Assembly (NCBI GenBank): GCA_050789255.1
Contig: JBOZRQ010000015.1
Location: 186,001-250,000 of the forward strand
DNA: 64,000 bases
From: JBOZRQ01 sp050789255
Lineage (GTDB): Bacteria; Bacillota; Sulfobacillia; Symbiobacteriales; Symbiobacteriaceae
Direction: 5' to 3'
Shown one piece after another: positions 16,283-24,505 of the stretch; position 1 is the stretch's first letter; each line of letters starts with the position of its first letter. Under the pieces are notes generated by a model. It had not been told where the DNA came from and made no database searches. It saw only the letters and a list, made by a program, of their open reading frames with translations. Position numbers and translations under genes: made by a program.

Positions 16283-16945
16283 CTACTTGCTTTCGGCTGC
16301 GAAGGACCGTCCGTGCTCCAGGTTGCTGAGACGCAGTTCGCTCAGGGGCCAGAAGAGGAAGAACGCCTTGCCTTCCACCTTGCTGATGGGAATCTGGCCG
16401 ATCATGCGGGAGTCGAGGCTGCGGCCGCGATTGTCGCCCATGACGAAAATGTAACCGGGCTGAACCGTAGTGGGCGCCGTGTCGGCATATTGGGTGAACA
16501 TCGTGTTCTTGTAGGGTTCGTCAACAGGCTTGTCGTTAATGTAGACGACGCCGCGCTTTACCTGCACGGTTTCGCCGGCGGTGGCAATCACCCGCTTGAT
16601 CAGCTCGCGGCTGGGCGTGCCGGGGTCCTGAAGCACGACGATTTCGCCCGGGGCCGGATCGCGGAACCGGTAGAGCAGCTTGTTGACCAGGAGGCGCTCT
16701 GCCGTGTGCAGGGTGGGCTCCATGGACTCGCCCTCCACCAGGTAAACCTGGACCACGAAGGTGCGGATCAGGAGAGCGATTACCAGGGCGAATACGATGG
16801 TCTCGATCCATTCCCGGGCGGCGCTCTTTTTGGGCTTGGGAGGGTTGCCGGGCTGCTCGCCCCCCGGGGCGCCGTCCTGCCCACCCTGCTCCGATGCGGC
16901 AACCAGCTCGGGCTCCTTGGGCGTTTCGGGATGACTGGACTCCAT
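16283..16945 (-). CDS. lepB: Signal peptidase I
   Basis: 220 residues. A 40-residue Pro/Gly-rich cytoplasmic leader precedes one membrane anchor (about 48-66), then the catalytic domain outside the membrane with nucleophile S74 (EGESMEPTL) and general base K117 (ELIKRVIA), plus the MGDNRGRSLDSR box. It removes signal peptides from exported proteins such as the many secreted proteins in this window. The ATG overlaps the stop of the small P-loop gene (TAATG), so the two are coupled. The N-terminal extension is longer than in Bacillus SipS. Confidence 0.95.
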   Translation of the reverse strand: MESSHPETPKEPELVAASEQGGQDGAPGGEQPGNPPKPKKSAAREWIETIVFALVIALLIRTFVVQVYLVEGESMEPTLHTAERLLVNKLLYRFRDPAPGEIVVLQDPGTPSRELIKRVIATAGETVQVKRGVVYINDKPVDEPYKNTMFTQYADTAPTTVQPGYIFVMGDNRGRSLDSRMIGQIPISKVEGKAFFLFWPLSELRLSNLEHGRSFAAESK

Positions 16946-17370
16946 TACTCTCTCTCCTCATGCGGTGAAGATTGTCTGCGCCAATCCTTCACCCAGTCAA
17001 CCACGGCCTGGCGCACCTGATCGATGCTGAGGTCGTCGGTGGGCAGGTAAAGGTCACTTACCTCTCGGGCGGTCTTCAGTCGGTCGCGCTGCTCGGCCAG
17101 ACGCTCAGGGCCATAGCCAATGTGCGGCCGGCGCAGCTTGGTTGTCTCCCAGCGGGCGTCGAGCATCACCAGGATGTTGCACTCGGGGTGCAGCTTCTCC
17201 CAGAGCCTGCGGACAACCGAATGCTCCTGTGGAACGGTGTGCGCTTTGATCCCGACCTGGGCCAGCCCCTCCGCGAGGGTCGTTTTGCCCGAGGCGCAAA
17301 CGCCTACGATGGCTATGCAGGGTTCTTTCAAACGGGTCGCCTCCACCTTCTTGGGATCAGGGGTGGCCAT
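16945..17370 (-). CDS. Small P-loop NTPase (nucleotide kinase-like)
   Basis: 141 residues from the ATG at 17370, overlapping the 3' end of the phosphatase gene by 14 bp. Walker A GVCASGKT is at residues 23-30, followed by LAEGL, as in small kinases of the adenylate/shikimate class. A possible Walker B is NILVMLD. A run DARWETTKLRRPHIGYGPER may hold the lid arginines. Full-size kinases of this type have 170-220 residues; this one lacks an obvious substrate-binding insert, so the substrate is unknown. It is sandwiched and translationally coupled between a SpoIIE-like phosphatase and signal peptidase I. Confidence 0.7.
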   Translation of the reverse strand: MATPDPKKVEATRLKEPCIAIVGVCASGKTTLAEGLAQVGIKAHTVPQEHSVVRRLWEKLHPECNILVMLDARWETTKLRRPHIGYGPERLAEQRDRLKTAREVSDLYLPTDDLSIDQVRQAVVDWVKDWRRQSSPHEERE

Positions 17371-18100
17371 GCGTTCCACCGAAGGGCATGACCACGGACA
17401 ATCGCCTGATCATGTCCTCGTCCGTACGGGGAGCCAGTCCCACCGCCAGCACCGACATATCGTCGGCGGGGCGCCGCCGGTCGAGCTCCAGGGCCCGCTC
17501 CAGCACGCCGTCGGCCAGTTCACGGACGCGGTGCGGCTCGGCGGCCGCCACCATGGTTGCGATGTCCGCCATGTCAAGCTGTGCGTTGTAGCGCCGGCCT
17601 GCCGAGTAGACGCCGTCGGTGAAGGCCAGCACAAGCAACCCGGCCTGGAGGGGAATTTCGGTGATGAGCGGCTTCATAAGTTCGTGGACGCCAATGGGCT
17701 CGACGAACTGCTCCAACCGCTCCACCACGCCATCCGGGGTGCGCAGGAAAACCGGGACGTGCGTGTTCCGGGTGATGACCAGACTCTTGGTGCGGAAATC
17801 GACGGAGACCATGGTCAGTTCGGTAGAAACCTTGCCGTCGCGGGCTGCGTAGAGGTGGTCGTGAACGCCGCGGGCGACGGCTCCGTCGCGAACGCCATCC
17901 GCGATGAGCTGGGCCGCCTTGGCCACCACCAGGTGGCTTACGCGCTTGGCCGCCCGGCCGTGGGTCTGACCGTCGGCCATGATCGCTGTCATGCCGCCCC
18001 GGGGGCGTTCAACAACCTCGACCGTGTCTCCGCTTTCCCCCAGGCCAAACTTGGGTACCTTGGCTGCTGCGATGTATGCTTCCACGGGAGACAGGGTCAC
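17357..18100 (-). CDS. PP2C/SpoIIE-type protein phosphatase
   Basis: 247-residue stand-alone SpoIIE/RsbU-type serine phosphatase domain. Metal-binding landmarks: GMTAIMADGQTHG (about 36-48), LLVLAFTDGVYSAG (about 154-167) and the terminal RRPADDMSVLAVGL (about 210-223). No sensor domain or membrane segment, so the regulator of its activity must be another protein. Such phosphatases dephosphorylate anti-anti-sigma factors of the SpoIIAA/RsbV class; none is encoded nearby. GTG at 18100 lies right at a GGAGGTGA element, so the exact start is uncertain. First gene of a phosphatase / P-loop / signal peptidase string. Confidence 0.8.
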   Translation of the reverse strand: MTLSPVEAYIAAAKVPKFGLGESGDTVEVVERPRGGMTAIMADGQTHGRAAKRVSHLVVAKAAQLIADGVRDGAVARGVHDHLYAARDGKVSTELTMVSVDFRTKSLVITRNTHVPVFLRTPDGVVERLEQFVEPIGVHELMKPLITEIPLQAGLLVLAFTDGVYSAGRRYNAQLDMADIATMVAAAEPHRVRELADGVLERALELDRRRPADDMSVLAVGLAPRTDEDMIRRLSVVMPFGGTHGHP

Positions 18101-18167
18101 CTCCGATGAGATGCACTCTCCATTTTACGTCAGCGCGTCTGAAGCGTAAAGTTAACTTCGTTTGAAC

Positions 18168-18824
18168 TCAGGGCTCGTCGCTGCGCACCGAAAGCAGCTG
18201 GACCGCCTTGCGGAGCGTCGTCGGGGAGATGCCGGCAGCGATGGCCTCCTGGACGACCTGGTAGTAGGCGCTGAGCTTGTCCGGGCTGAGTCCGGTGTCA
18301 TCGGGGACGGCGCCGCCAAAGAAGTCGCCGCGGACAAAGAAGTCCATGCTGAGGCCGACCTGGCTGGAAAGGCGCTTGAGCAGATGGCTTTCGAGGGGCG
18401 CCCGGCCCCGCAGAACGTCGTCGAGCGACTGGGGGGTGTAGCCCAGGCGGGCGGCGACCTGGCGCCGATCCAGCACGGTGGGGTAGGCGCTCTCCAGGTA
18501 CCTGAGCACCTCTTCGATGCGCCCCTGGATCGGCTCGAACTTCAGCGCCTGGCGCCTTTGGGAGCCCAGGGCTTCGTAGTGGCGGAAAAAGCCGATGCGC
18601 AGTTCGTTGGGCGAGGGCTCTTCCCCTAGCAGTATGTACGCTTCGGTGGTTGCAAAGTAGTCGGACAGGCGCCGCAGCAGGTCGGCAGGGGGCTGGCGCC
18701 TGGGTCCGCTCTCCAGGCGGAGCAGATCGCTGTACGGCACGGACAACGCTACGGCCAGTTCCTTCACGCTGATCGACCGCGCCGCCCGCAACATCCCCAA
18801 ACGCTCTCCGAGACCGCTCACCAC
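18168..18824 (-). CDS. XRE-family helix-turn-helix regulator
   Basis: About 218 residues. The start is taken as GTG at 18824 (or the next codon), since AGGGGGCAGGGC directly precedes it; an ATG at 18839 contains that ribosome site. The N-terminal 65 residues form an XRE helix-turn-helix (ISVKELAVALSVPYSDLLRLESG). The rest repeats the theme: RRQVAARLGYTPQSLDDVLRG (about 115-135) looks like a second, weaker helix-turn-helix, so the protein may have arisen by internal duplication. Divergent from the small 19013 gene; targets unknown. Confidence 0.7.
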   Translation of the reverse strand: MVSGLGERLGMLRAARSISVKELAVALSVPYSDLLRLESGPRRQPPADLLRRLSDYFATTEAYILLGEEPSPNELRIGFFRHYEALGSQRRQALKFEPIQGRIEEVLRYLESAYPTVLDRRQVAARLGYTPQSLDDVLRGRAPLESHLLKRLSSQVGLSMDFFVRGDFFGGAVPDDTGLSPDKLSAYYQVVQEAIAAGISPTTLRKAVQLLSVRSDEP

Positions 18825-18939
18825 GCCCTGCCCCCTCATCGTTATCACTGCGATCCGGGACGTGGCTACATTATACCTGATTTCGTATTGCAGTTTCGAC
18901 AATCGCCAACAAAATATCCTATATTTTTACAGTGATCTG

Positions 18940-18968
18940 TTGCGTCCAATGGGAACATTTGGTATACT
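18940..18968 (+). promoter_or_regulatory. Sigma-A promoter of small orphan gene
   Basis: TTGCGT, 17-bp spacer, TATACT (TTTGG upstream), about 45 bp before the start of the 76-residue orphan gene. Confidence 0.75.
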
Positions 18969-19012
18969 TTTCCTGGAAGTAAAATACATGTAAGTAAAGA
19001 GAGGTGCCGTTC

Positions 19013-19243
19013 GTGGGTCTCGTTATTCCCATGGAGTCGCGCAAGCCGGTGCGCCGCAAGTTGCAGCAGGTTCCCAACCGGCAGGAGCTCCCCCTCATGC
19101 TTGCCCGCCTACTGGCCGCCGGTGCCACCGACTTCACCCGTGTCGCCCTGGACGCCTGGGGCAAGCATGAACTGGAGCCCGAGGAGCTAATGGAACTATG
19201 CGAAACCTATGCCTCCGTTGCCGGACTCGAAACTTTAGCCTAA
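19013..19243 (+). CDS. Small protein of unknown function (76 aa)
   Basis: Reads MGLVIPMESRKPVRRK... from GTG at 19013, which is eight bases behind AGAGAGG; an in-frame GTG at 19004 overlaps that site. The N-terminus is basic (RKPVRRKLQ), the rest is helical and acidic (ELEPEELMELCETY). No membrane helix. It has its own good promoter (18940-18968) and a following hairpin, so it is a real short transcription unit. I do not recognise the family. The divergent XRE gene is a possible regulator, by position only. Confidence 0.65.
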   Translation: MGLVIPMESRKPVRRKLQQVPNRQELPLMLARLLAAGATDFTRVALDAWGKHELEPEELMELCETYASVAGLETLA

Positions 19244-19250
19244 ACTCGTG

Positions 19251-19274
19251 GGACCGCCGGGAAACCGGCGGTCC
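19251..19274. terminator. Hairpin between converging genes
   Basis: Perfect GGACCGCCGG-GAAA-CCGGCGGTCC stem-loop between the small orphan and the PTS gene. T runs are weak on both sides, so termination is likely but not certain. Confidence 0.6.
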
Positions 19275-19281
19275 TGCGCGT

Positions 19282-21135
19282 CTATCGGGGCCGAAGGATC
19301 ACCTGAAGCAGGGGCGCCCCGGCCGTCACCCGGTCGGATTGCAGCGGGGTCAGCCTTTCGACCTGGTCCATGTTGGTCACGAGCAGCGGGGTGACCGTCG
19401 ACTTGCCGTGGGCAATGAGTACCCCGAGGTCGAACCGGCCCAGTTCCTGACCAGGCTTGACCTGATCGCCTTCCACTACGGCGACGGTGAAGCCCTCCCC
19501 CTTGAGGGCGACCGTGTCAATGCCCACGTGAAGCAGCAACTCCAGCCCTTCATCGGTGATAAGGCCAATGGCGTGCCCGCCGGGGAAGACATGGGCCACC
19601 CGGGCCTTAACCGGGGAGAGCAGGCACCCCTCGCTCGGCTCCAGGGCGATCCCGTCCCCGGCCAGTCGCCCTGCGAAGACCGGGTCGGGCACCTCCTCCA
19701 GGGGAATGACCCGGCCGGAAAGCGGGCTCACCAGGGTAATGGCAGCCCGAGCCGGCTGGCCGCCCATGGCCGCCCGAATCTGGTCGGCGATCACGGCTGC
19801 CCGGGCGCCCACCACGACCTGCACTGTCCCGGCGGCACCTTTGAGGACGGCGCCCGCCCCCAGCCTGCGCAGGGCCGCCTCGTCGACTCGGTCCTGGTCG
19901 CGGGCCGTGACGCGCAGGCGCGTCATGCAGGCGTCCAGGGTATCCAGGTTCGCGGCCCCGCCGAGGGCGTGCAGGAAGGCAGCTCCCTCTCCCGCGGGCC
20001 CCGGGGCGGCTGCGTCGGCAGCCGGGGTCTCGTCGGTCTGTCCCAGGATCGGCGGCCGCAGCCAGCGGATGACCGCCCGGAAGCTGAAGTAGTAGAGCGC
20101 CAAGTAGCCCAGCCCGAGCGGGAAGATCAGCCAGCCGTTCTGTGCCCGGTGCCAGTTGATCAGGATCATGGGCAGGGCATAGCCGCCCAGGTGGATGTCG
20201 AGCGCCCAGCCGAGCAGGCTCGCCAGGCCCGAGAGGACCACGTGGAGCCCGAAGAGCACGGGAGAAGCGAAGATATAGGCGAACTCGATGGGCTCGGTGA
20301 TGCCGAGCACCGCAGCGGTCAGGATTCCGGTGGTCATCAGGCCGGCGACCCGGCGCCGCTGCTCCGGACGTGCCTCCTGGATCATCGCCAGGGCGGCGCC
20401 CGGGGCCGCAAAGCCCAGGGTGACGAAGAAGCCGCTCAGCAGCCGGCCCGCCTGCGGGTCGCCGGCCAGGAAGCGCAGGTATTCGCCCGCCACCATTTTG
20501 CCGGTGGCCGGGTCAAGCCAGCCGCCCATCTGGGTATCGACGACCTGCATGAGCAGCTGATGGAGCCCCGTGGGCAGCAGCAGGCGCAGGGCGGCGCCGT
20601 AGACGAAGGCGCCCGCTCCGCCCGCACTGTAGATCCATTGGCCCAGGGTGTTGATCGCCCCTTGGATCGGCGGCCAGAAGTAGCCGAACAGGAAGCCCAA
20701 GGCGATGCCGGCCAGGGCGGCAGCCTGAGGGCCCAGCCGTTTGCCGCTGAACAGGGCGAGGTACTCCGGCAGTTCCACGTGCTTGACCCGGTTGTAGATC
20801 CAGGTGCAGACCGCACCGGCGATCAGGCCGCCGAGGACGCCCACGTTCAGGGAAGGATCGCCCGAAACCGCCTCGGCCACGGAGACCATCACCAGAAAGC
20901 CGGTGGCGACCGAAAGAGCGCCCATCGCCTCGCCATCGGCAAAGCCAATGCTGATGCCGATTCCGTAGAAGAGCGGCAGCCAGGAGCGAATCACCGCCAG
21001 ACCGGCCGCCTCCACCGGGGCAATACCCAACTGTGTGCCGATCGCCAGCAGGATCGCGGCCAGGGGCAGGAAGGTCACCGGGACGATAATGCCGGCTGCG
21101 AGCCGCTGAACGAACTGGTCCCGGGAAGAGCGCAC
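19282..21135 (-). CDS. PTS EIICBA permease, glucose/N-acetylglucosamine family
   Basis: 617 residues from a GTG at 21135 behind GAGAGGGGG, 16 bp after the deacetylase stop. Order C-B-A: about ten membrane segments with TEPIEFAY for EIIC (1-360), EIIB with phosphocysteine C403 (LDACMTRLRV), EIIA of the Crr type with active H536 (LLHVGIDTV) and the GGHAIGL histidine. It would import and phosphorylate a sugar using HPr-P. The family handles glucose, GlcNAc, maltose or beta-glucosides. Operon partners (YdjC deacetylase, GH4 hydrolase) suggest a disaccharide such as chitobiose or cellobiose; this is inference. Confidence 0.9.
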   Translation of the reverse strand: MRSSRDQFVQRLAAGIIVPVTFLPLAAILLAIGTQLGIAPVEAAGLAVIRSWLPLFYGIGISIGFADGEAMGALSVATGFLVMVSVAEAVSGDPSLNVGVLGGLIAGAVCTWIYNRVKHVELPEYLALFSGKRLGPQAAALAGIALGFLFGYFWPPIQGAINTLGQWIYSAGGAGAFVYGAALRLLLPTGLHQLLMQVVDTQMGGWLDPATGKMVAGEYLRFLAGDPQAGRLLSGFFVTLGFAAPGAALAMIQEARPEQRRRVAGLMTTGILTAAVLGITEPIEFAYIFASPVLFGLHVVLSGLASLLGWALDIHLGGYALPMILINWHRAQNGWLIFPLGLGYLALYYFSFRAVIRWLRPPILGQTDETPAADAAAPGPAGEGAAFLHALGGAANLDTLDACMTRLRVTARDQDRVDEAALRRLGAGAVLKGAAGTVQVVVGARAAVIADQIRAAMGGQPARAAITLVSPLSGRVIPLEEVPDPVFAGRLAGDGIALEPSEGCLLSPVKARVAHVFPGGHAIGLITDEGLELLLHVGIDTVALKGEGFTVAVVEGDQVKPGQELGRFDLGVLIAHGKSTVTPLLVTNMDQVERLTPLQSDRVTAGAPLLQVILRPR

Positions 21136-21151
21136 CGGATGGGCCCCCTCT

Positions 21152-21976
21152 CTACCTCGCCAGATGTGCGAACGATACCAGGTCAATGCCCCGCTCCTCG
21201 ACCTTGCGCCGGGCCACGGGCGAGGTGAGGGCGGCCAGCTCCACCTCCCGCTGCCCCTGGAGCGAGGAGAGCGAGCGCAGGTGGTCATCGACGATGGCCG
21301 GGTGGGTCACGATCTCGGTGACGCCCTCCCCGACCCGGTCCAGCTTGGCGAGCAGCTGCGGCAGGTTGAAGTCGCCGGCCATGGAGGCGCTCGGGTAGGC
21401 CACGCCCGAGGCAGCGAGCACGTCAAGCGAGCGACGGAGTACCCCGCCCACCAGGAAGCTGGCGGGATGCCAGCGCGGGTACATGTTCTGGTCGACCTCG
21501 GGACCAGGGTACAGACACCTTACTGCCGGAATCTTGTATGTACGGGCGACATCCACCATGACCTGCGCCAGGCGGGGGAAGCCCTGCAGGTATCTGTGGG
21601 TATCCAGGTGGGTCGGGATCCGGCCCAACAGCCGAATCGCCTTTTCCACCTGGGCCGACCACTCCTTGCGGGCGTCCTCGGGCCTGACGCGCAGCAGGAT
21701 GTGCGAGAGCGACTTGGAGAGGCGCCCCTGGCCGTCCACCAGGGAGGGCACCTGCTCGGGCGGCAGGACCGGCGACCCGGTGGTCAGGTTCAGGTGGACC
21801 CCCACCCCCAGGTTGGGCGCCTCTTTTAGCAGCGGCGCCACCTCTGCGGCCCACGGGAAGTTGACCATGTAGGTGGTCGAGGTCAGAATGCCCTCTTGAT
21901 GCGCTCGGATGATCCCCCGGCTGACGCCCTCGGTCAGTCCGAAGTCGTCGGCGTTGATGATCAGGCTGCGGGGCAT
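21152..21976 (-). CDS. chbG: YdjC/ChbG-family carbohydrate deacetylase
   Basis: 274 residues with the metal-binding motifs of the YdjC family: IINADDFG at residues 5-12 (two Asp), GVHLNLT, and HLDTHRY in the middle (two His). ChbG of E. coli removes one acetyl group from chitobiose 6-phosphate or chitotriose so that a GH4 enzyme can cut it. A GH4 gene lies 10 bp upstream and a PTS permease downstream, which fits that role. The enzyme belongs to the same operon as both. ATG at 21976 has a GGGGGTG ribosome site. Confidence 0.85.
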   Translation of the reverse strand: MPRSLIINADDFGLTEGVSRGIIRAHQEGILTSTTYMVNFPWAAEVAPLLKEAPNLGVGVHLNLTTGSPVLPPEQVPSLVDGQGRLSKSLSHILLRVRPEDARKEWSAQVEKAIRLLGRIPTHLDTHRYLQGFPRLAQVMVDVARTYKIPAVRCLYPGPEVDQNMYPRWHPASFLVGGVLRRSLDVLAASGVAYPSASMAGDFNLPQLLAKLDRVGEGVTEIVTHPAIVDDHLRSLSSLQGQREVELAALTSPVARRKVEERGIDLVSFAHLAR

Positions 21977-21986
21977 GGGGCACCCC

Positions 21987-23276
21987 CTAGCTGTAGAACT
22001 GTGGCAGGAACTGCCGATGTGCGTGCATCAGTTCGCCAATGATTCGCTCCGCCAGCTGGCGGCTGGGCACCAGGGGATTCTCCGCAGCGGCCTCCACGGC
22101 CAGCTTGCGGTCGCCCTTCAGCACCGCTGTGACGTTGAGCGCCTCTGCCCGCTTGATCTGCTTAATCAACGGGGCGACGGGCTCGGGCAGGGGCGGTACA
22201 CGCAGGCGCTCAAAGCCCTTGTCATCCACCAGGGCCGGGAACTGGGCCGCCTCGTCCGCTGGGAGGTCAGGCACCGCCCCGGCGTTGCGCTGCTGGACCA
22301 CGAAGCGGGTGCGGCGCCCGGTGGCCATGGCGGCGATCACCTGCGAGGCCAGGTCGCTGTGGGACTGGTGGCCCCGGTGCATGCTCAGGACCGGCTGCTG
22401 GGCGGCGCCCGCCGTCTCGTAGTGGCCGTAAAGCTGGGGCAGCCGCTCCATCAGCACCTCGGCCCGGGTGCGCGCCTGCCGCTTCAACTTCGCCACGATG
22501 CGATCCTTGAAGTAGTAGTAGCGCAGGTAGGGGTCCGGGACCATCCCGTACTCGTGAAAGAGCCGCAGGGTACCCGTGGCCTCCGAAAGGGGAAGCAGGC
22601 CGGCCACGGGGCCCAGGATTCGGGCCCACCGGCGCACCCGGGGCATCACGTCCTCGCCGTCCAGCAGAACCCGGGGCGACCAGCCGGCGTGGTTGAGCCC
22701 GGTGTAATCGAGCCCCACCCGGTGAAAGTCGACCCGCAGCACCTTGCCCAGCGCCCACTGGACGCCGGTGGGCATGTCGCACAGGCCTATGAACCGGGCG
22801 TCGGGGTAGGTGCGGACCACCGCCTCCGTCACCATGCCGGCGGGGTTGGCGTAGTTGATAATCCACGCCTCGGGCGCCAGCCGGCGGACCTGCTCGACGA
22901 TCTCGAGGATGAGCGGAATGGTGCGCCAGGCAAAGGAGAGACCCCCGGGCCCCAGGGTCTCCTGGCCGATCACCCCGTGCTTCAGCGGGATGCGCTCGTC
23001 CAGCGCCCGGGCCTGCAGGCCGCCCACCCGAGGCTGGGTCAGAATGAACCGGGCGCCCGTGACCGCCTCGGCCCGGTCGGTGGTCGAGGTGACGGTCAGG
23101 TCGGCCCCCGCCGCACGGACCATGCCGCGAGCCAGGCGGGCGACCACCTCCAGCTTCGTGGCGTCCACGTCGTGCAGGGCCAGTTCCCAGCCGGCAAAGA
23201 TCTCCTTGTCGCGCAGCAGGCCGTCAATAATGTCAGGTGTGTAGGCGCTGGCGCCGCCAATGATCACCAGTTTCAT
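21987..23276 (-). CDS. GH4-family 6-phospho-glycosidase
   Basis: 429 residues of glycoside hydrolase family 4, the NAD- and Mn-dependent group that cuts 6-phosphorylated disaccharides by oxidation at C3. Seen: Rossmann start KLVIIGGASAYTP, the Mn-site CDMPTG segment (the family norm is CN(V/I)P) and GLNHAGW with the second metal ligand. Best match in type is 6-phospho-beta-glucosidase (CelF/ChbF) rather than alpha-glucosidase, judged from the GLNH motif. In this operon it would hydrolyse the imported phosphorylated disaccharide after deacetylation. ATG 23276 follows GAGAGG. Confidence 0.88.
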   Translation of the reverse strand: MKLVIIGGASAYTPDIIDGLLRDKEIFAGWELALHDVDATKLEVVARLARGMVRAAGADLTVTSTTDRAEAVTGARFILTQPRVGGLQARALDERIPLKHGVIGQETLGPGGLSFAWRTIPLILEIVEQVRRLAPEAWIINYANPAGMVTEAVVRTYPDARFIGLCDMPTGVQWALGKVLRVDFHRVGLDYTGLNHAGWSPRVLLDGEDVMPRVRRWARILGPVAGLLPLSEATGTLRLFHEYGMVPDPYLRYYYFKDRIVAKLKRQARTRAEVLMERLPQLYGHYETAGAAQQPVLSMHRGHQSHSDLASQVIAAMATGRRTRFVVQQRNAGAVPDLPADEAAQFPALVDDKGFERLRVPPLPEPVAPLIKQIKRAEALNVTAVLKGDRKLAVEAAAENPLVPSRQLAERIIGELMHAHRQFLPQFYS

Positions 23277-23297
23277 GAAGTGGTCATCCTCTCAGTG

Positions 23298-24362
23298 CTA
23301 ACGCAGGTAGATCGGATTGGAGAAGATCCAGCCGCGGCCGTTGCGCCAGACCTCCACCCGGTAGACGCCAGGACCCTGGTCGGTCGCCTGCAGGTCGCAG
23401 TCCACGGTCTCAGCGATCGCCTGGCCGTCCTTGAGCAGCCGGAGCAGCGGCCTGTTGCGGGACAGCCAGGGCACCCGGACGGAGAAGTGGACCGAGCCCG
23501 TACTGCCGAGGGGCGCCTCCTGGCCCATCGTCAGCCACCGATCTTCCGTCCGGCCCAGGAAGGTAAACCCGGCGGGATCGCCGTGGTCGTGGTTCGCAAA
23601 GAAGCAGGATCCCTCGCGCAGGGCTGTCATCACCAGGCGCCGGTCGGTCTCCAGCTCCCGGCGAAAAGGCTCCGGGAGGAGCAGGTGGGTGCGGACCCGC
23701 CGGAACGCCTTCAGATACGGGTGCAGGACGAGATCACGGCCGAACACCCGCAGCTTGACGCCGTGAGCATCCATGCCACCGATGCCTGTCACCCGGCGCG
23801 TGCGGCCCAGGTCGTCCCATTTGGCCAGGGTGACCGGCAGCGGCGCTTGGATGGAACGCTTCCAGTTGAGCACCGCCCGCAGGGTGCTGAACAGGCCCTG
23901 GCAACTGCCCACCCACTCGGAGAAGAAGTTCCAGATCTCCAGCCCGGTGTACGCCGTGACAGACCAGTCCTCCCAGGAGTAGCTATTTTGCCCCAGGAAG
24001 GGGCTTCCGCTCTCATGCGGATGCGCCAGGAAGCCGATGCCTCCCTGGCTCGCTACCGCGGCCGTGTATTGCGCAGGCGGGAGGTGCGGGCTGATCGGGC
24101 TGGTAATGCCGTAGGAAAGGTAGTGATTATGGCGAGGGCTGATCTCGCAGCCAATGAGCAGCAGGGTGTCGCCGAACCACTGCTCCCCAACCTCGGCAAG
24201 GGGCGTCAGGGTGTCGTGATCGGTCATGATCAGGAAGTCCAGACCGGCCCGATTGGCCGCATCTGCGATCACCGGGATGGTCTCCATGCCGTCCGAGTAG
24301 GTGCTGTGGCAGTGAATCACCCCGGTAACCTCATGCTGGGGCGGTGCGGTCCATGCTTCCAT
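23298..24362 (-). CDS. PHP-domain metal-dependent hydrolase
   Basis: 354 residues. The N-terminal PHP domain carries VIHCHSTYSDG (metal-binding HxH, D), TDHDTL and a later HPHESG and GGMDAHG, the set of residues that binds three metal ions. A C-terminal beta-rich region of about 90 residues (GSVHFSVRVPW...VYRVEVWRNGRG) resembles the carbohydrate-binding-like appendage seen in some PHP proteins. Such enzymes cleave phosphoesters; the substrate here is unknown. It begins the sugar operon (GH4 gene 21 bp downstream), so a role on a sugar phosphate is plausible. Confidence 0.8.
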   Translation of the reverse strand: MEAWTAPPQHEVTGVIHCHSTYSDGMETIPVIADAANRAGLDFLIMTDHDTLTPLAEVGEQWFGDTLLLIGCEISPRHNHYLSYGITSPISPHLPPAQYTAAVASQGGIGFLAHPHESGSPFLGQNSYSWEDWSVTAYTGLEIWNFFSEWVGSCQGLFSTLRAVLNWKRSIQAPLPVTLAKWDDLGRTRRVTGIGGMDAHGVKLRVFGRDLVLHPYLKAFRRVRTHLLLPEPFRRELETDRRLVMTALREGSCFFANHDHGDPAGFTFLGRTEDRWLTMGQEAPLGSTGSVHFSVRVPWLSRNRPLLRLLKDGQAIAETVDCDLQATDQGPGVYRVEVWRNGRGWIFSNPIYLR

Positions 24363-24455
24363 CGTGCCTATTCCACCTGGCCTCTCATGCCGTTACAGCT
24401 GTCAGGTGTTCAACTTCGATCTTATGATCCACTTTCCTTGCACAGACGTAAGATA

Positions 24456-24486
24456 AGGGCCGGCCGCGACGAATCGCGGGCCGGCC
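24456..24486 (-). terminator. Terminator after lipoprotein gene
   Basis: GGGCCGGCC-GCGA / TCGC-(G)GGCCGGCCC stem with one bulge and a CGAA loop, between the lipoprotein stop and the sugar operon. The T run on the minus strand is weak (TTATCTTACG). Confidence 0.55.
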
Positions 24487-24505
24487 CCACTGCATATAGA
24501 GGCAG

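Noticed and set aside
19198..21228. A 676-codon plus-strand frame opposite the PTS permease
   Set aside because: Antisense shadow of EIICBA, rich in Gly/Asp/Gln/Arg and without any motif.
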